Assembly (NCBI GenBank): GCA_025786725.1 | Contig: JAHLTZ010000036.1 | Location: 124,001-188,000 of the forward strand | Direction of reading: 5' to 3' | DNA: 64,000 nt | DNA from: Syncephalis fuscata | Taxonomy: Eukaryota; Zoopagomycota; Zoopagomycetes; Zoopagales; Piptocephalidaceae | Shown: positions 62,374-64,000 of the stretch, piece after piece | How the letters are laid out: each line of letters starts with the position of its first letter | Position numbering within the stretch: position 1 is the stretch's first letter | The notes under the pieces: generated by a model | Seen by the model: only the letters and a program-made list of their open reading frames with translations | Databases searched by the model: none | Told to the model about the DNA's origin: nothing | Position numbers and translations under genes: made by a program

Positions 62374-64000
62374 CTATGATTTAGTTGTGTGTCCATTAGA
62401 AGGATTAATAGGTGATTTGCCATTAAGCCGTTTAGTATGAGCGTTAGTATTGTTACTGCTAGCTGTTCTTCTTAACAAAGTCGGTGACGGCGTAGATGCT
62501 CTTGTATCAACATCATACGACTGCTTATGTTTCTATTATGGTTATTATTATAGTTAATTGTTATGTTGCTATGTTATTTATATTATATAATTACCATTTT
62601 ACGAGTATTTGTATCATTGTCATTATCTAAACTACCCTTACCATATCCATGATTTGATGATGATGATGATGATGACACCGATGATGCCACTGATGATGCC
62701 ATAGTAGTATCATCATTATTGCCATGATTATTCATGCTACTAGATCCTAAAAGATTGGCTGTATCATCATTAATAAATGAAAGACGTGGAGATGAAGGTG
62801 ATGTTACAGAAGATGAAACAGAACCAGATCGAAGTGATCTACTTTTATATAGACGAGGTGATGATGGACTTGGTGAGTGGGATCTGTGGCTTCCGTCAAT
62901 ACTTAAACCATCACCACGTATACAGTGTCGATGTCGATGATTACTATTAGAACGACCAAGTGGTGAATATAAACCACTATTACTATTATTACTAATAGAC
63001 TCTTCATTATCCCCTATTGACTGGTTATGATGGTGTAGAGATGGTGAACGAGGTGATCCAGGCATAGATGAAGTAGTAGTCACTATACCGGATGTTTTAA
63101 TGTCGTGAATAGGTGCTGATTCACTACGTTTTCGTTGTTGTTGTTGTTGTTGACGACGAGCCTGCATACTTAGATTATTACTATGTTGTCGTTGAAGTGA
63201 AGTAATCGTCGGTTTCTGTATAGTAGACGTGCTTGTTCGTTGGTGTCTAGGTGAACTTGGTGGTGTTGATAACAGCTCATTGGTTAAAAGGGCAGTATTT
63301 GATGGGTCGGGTGAGGTTTGTTGAAATTTATCACGTACTGATTTGTAATGATTCAATTCTTGCATTGAAATAGAAGGTGACAATTCTTGAAGGGCCAATT
63401 CAAAGTCACCCAGTGTTACTTGTACGCATATATCCTCTTCACTGGCCATATGATCAAAGAAATAGTGCACAGTAATAGGCAGTGGTATATGAGATGGCTG
63501 TGGCTGAGCATTTAATGCCGCTATAACCAACTATTAACATTTATACTATTACGGTGTCATTACTAGATACTTACCAACTTTTTCTTCAACGGCATTGGCC
63601 ACTCGAGTCATTGCTTTAAGCATAGCATCAGAACAAAGAGCATAGAAATCAGCACCTGTATAATTGAATGGACATTGATTGGCCACTTGACGTAGATCGA
63701 GATCTGGATGTAAATGGAATCTATAACAAAGATATTAATAATGCTAGAATGTTATAATGTCATAAATAGATTATGAACATACTTTCTAGTAAGGGCTTTT
63801 ATAATATTTAATTGTGATTCATGATCTTCACTAATACCCAAATACAGTAACTTGTCAAATCTATTACTCAATGCCATTAATACTATAATCAATCTATGAA
63901 TATACTAGTTAATTACCGTCCAGGACGTAATAGTGCTGGATCAAGTAGATCGGGTCGATTTGTTGCCCCAATAACAAATACATCACCGCCACCACCTTGA
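62374..64000 (-). CDS. PEX6: Peroxisomal biogenesis AAA ATPase PEX6, C-terminal part (5' end outside window)
   Basis: Exons in the window: 64000-63917, 63860-63783, 63720-63575, 63520-62595, 62532-62374. The second AAA domain is caught from [30 protein letters not shown] (Walker B-distal, sensor 1 and arginine fingers) through YTGADFYALCSDAMLKAM (sensor 2). PEX6 with PEX1 extracts ubiquitinated PEX5 from peroxisomes. The tail FELALQELSPSISMQELNHY fits the PEX6 C-terminus, where most homologues end soon after. Here about 270 low-complexity residues (Ser, Pro, His, Gln, Asn) follow. The acceptor at 63521 (TTATAG|CG) is chosen because it keeps phase. Confidence 0.9.

Overview
The window is nuclear DNA of an AT-rich eukaryote, most probably an early-diverging (zygomycete-type) fungus. 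The evidence is short spliceosomal introns of about 45-80 nt with GTAAGT donors and TAATAG/CAG acceptors, single-copy eukaryotic housekeeping genes, a GCP4-type gamma-tubulin complex subunit, a RAP1-like telomere protein, two microsomal P450s and many small inverted-repeat elements. The lineage is inference; no rRNA or tRNA gene was seen.

Layout. 0-8 kb: threonylcarbamoyl-AMP synthase (SUA5, running off the left edge), pyrroline-5-carboxylate reductase, a Cys/Met-metabolism PLP enzyme and Mediator MED17. 10-18 kb: a P450, a fold-back repeat, dephospho-CoA kinase, a protein of unknown function divergent from RRS1, a TFIIIC triple-barrel subunit and KIN17. 18-28 kb: an inverted-repeat element, an F-box-like protein, a small anchored protein, a seven-helix membrane protein and GCP4. 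28-36 kb: repeat-rich DNA holding the most unusual locus of the window, then a paralogue of the 14.5 kb protein divergent from IMP3. 36-44 kb: an anchored coiled-coil protein, a damaged secreted-protein locus, GMPPA and a RAP1-like protein. 44-57 kb: fold-back elements and MITEs around a secreted prolyl-oligopeptidase-like pseudoenzyme, and a second P450. 57.6-64 kb: FAB1 lipid kinase and PEX6, running off the right edge.

The standout is 29.8-31.0 kb, minus strand. A signal-peptide exon is followed by 13 tandem units, spaced 79-83 bp (nine spacings exactly 81 bp). Each unit has a perfect 3' splice site, exactly three variable bases, then a perfect GTAAGT 5' splice site. Read as thirteen 3-nt microexons, all phase 1, they extend the first exon past a dibasic Arg-Arg site into an 11-residue two-cysteine peptide and a stop codon built across two microexons. 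A secreted prepropeptide whose mature residues are each assembled across a splice junction fits no gene class I know in fungi.

A second theme is frame breaks. Roughly ten conserved coding regions need about one extra base to stay in frame, mostly at short homopolymers. Sequencing or assembly undercalls are the simplest explanation, so 'pseudogene' has been used sparingly.
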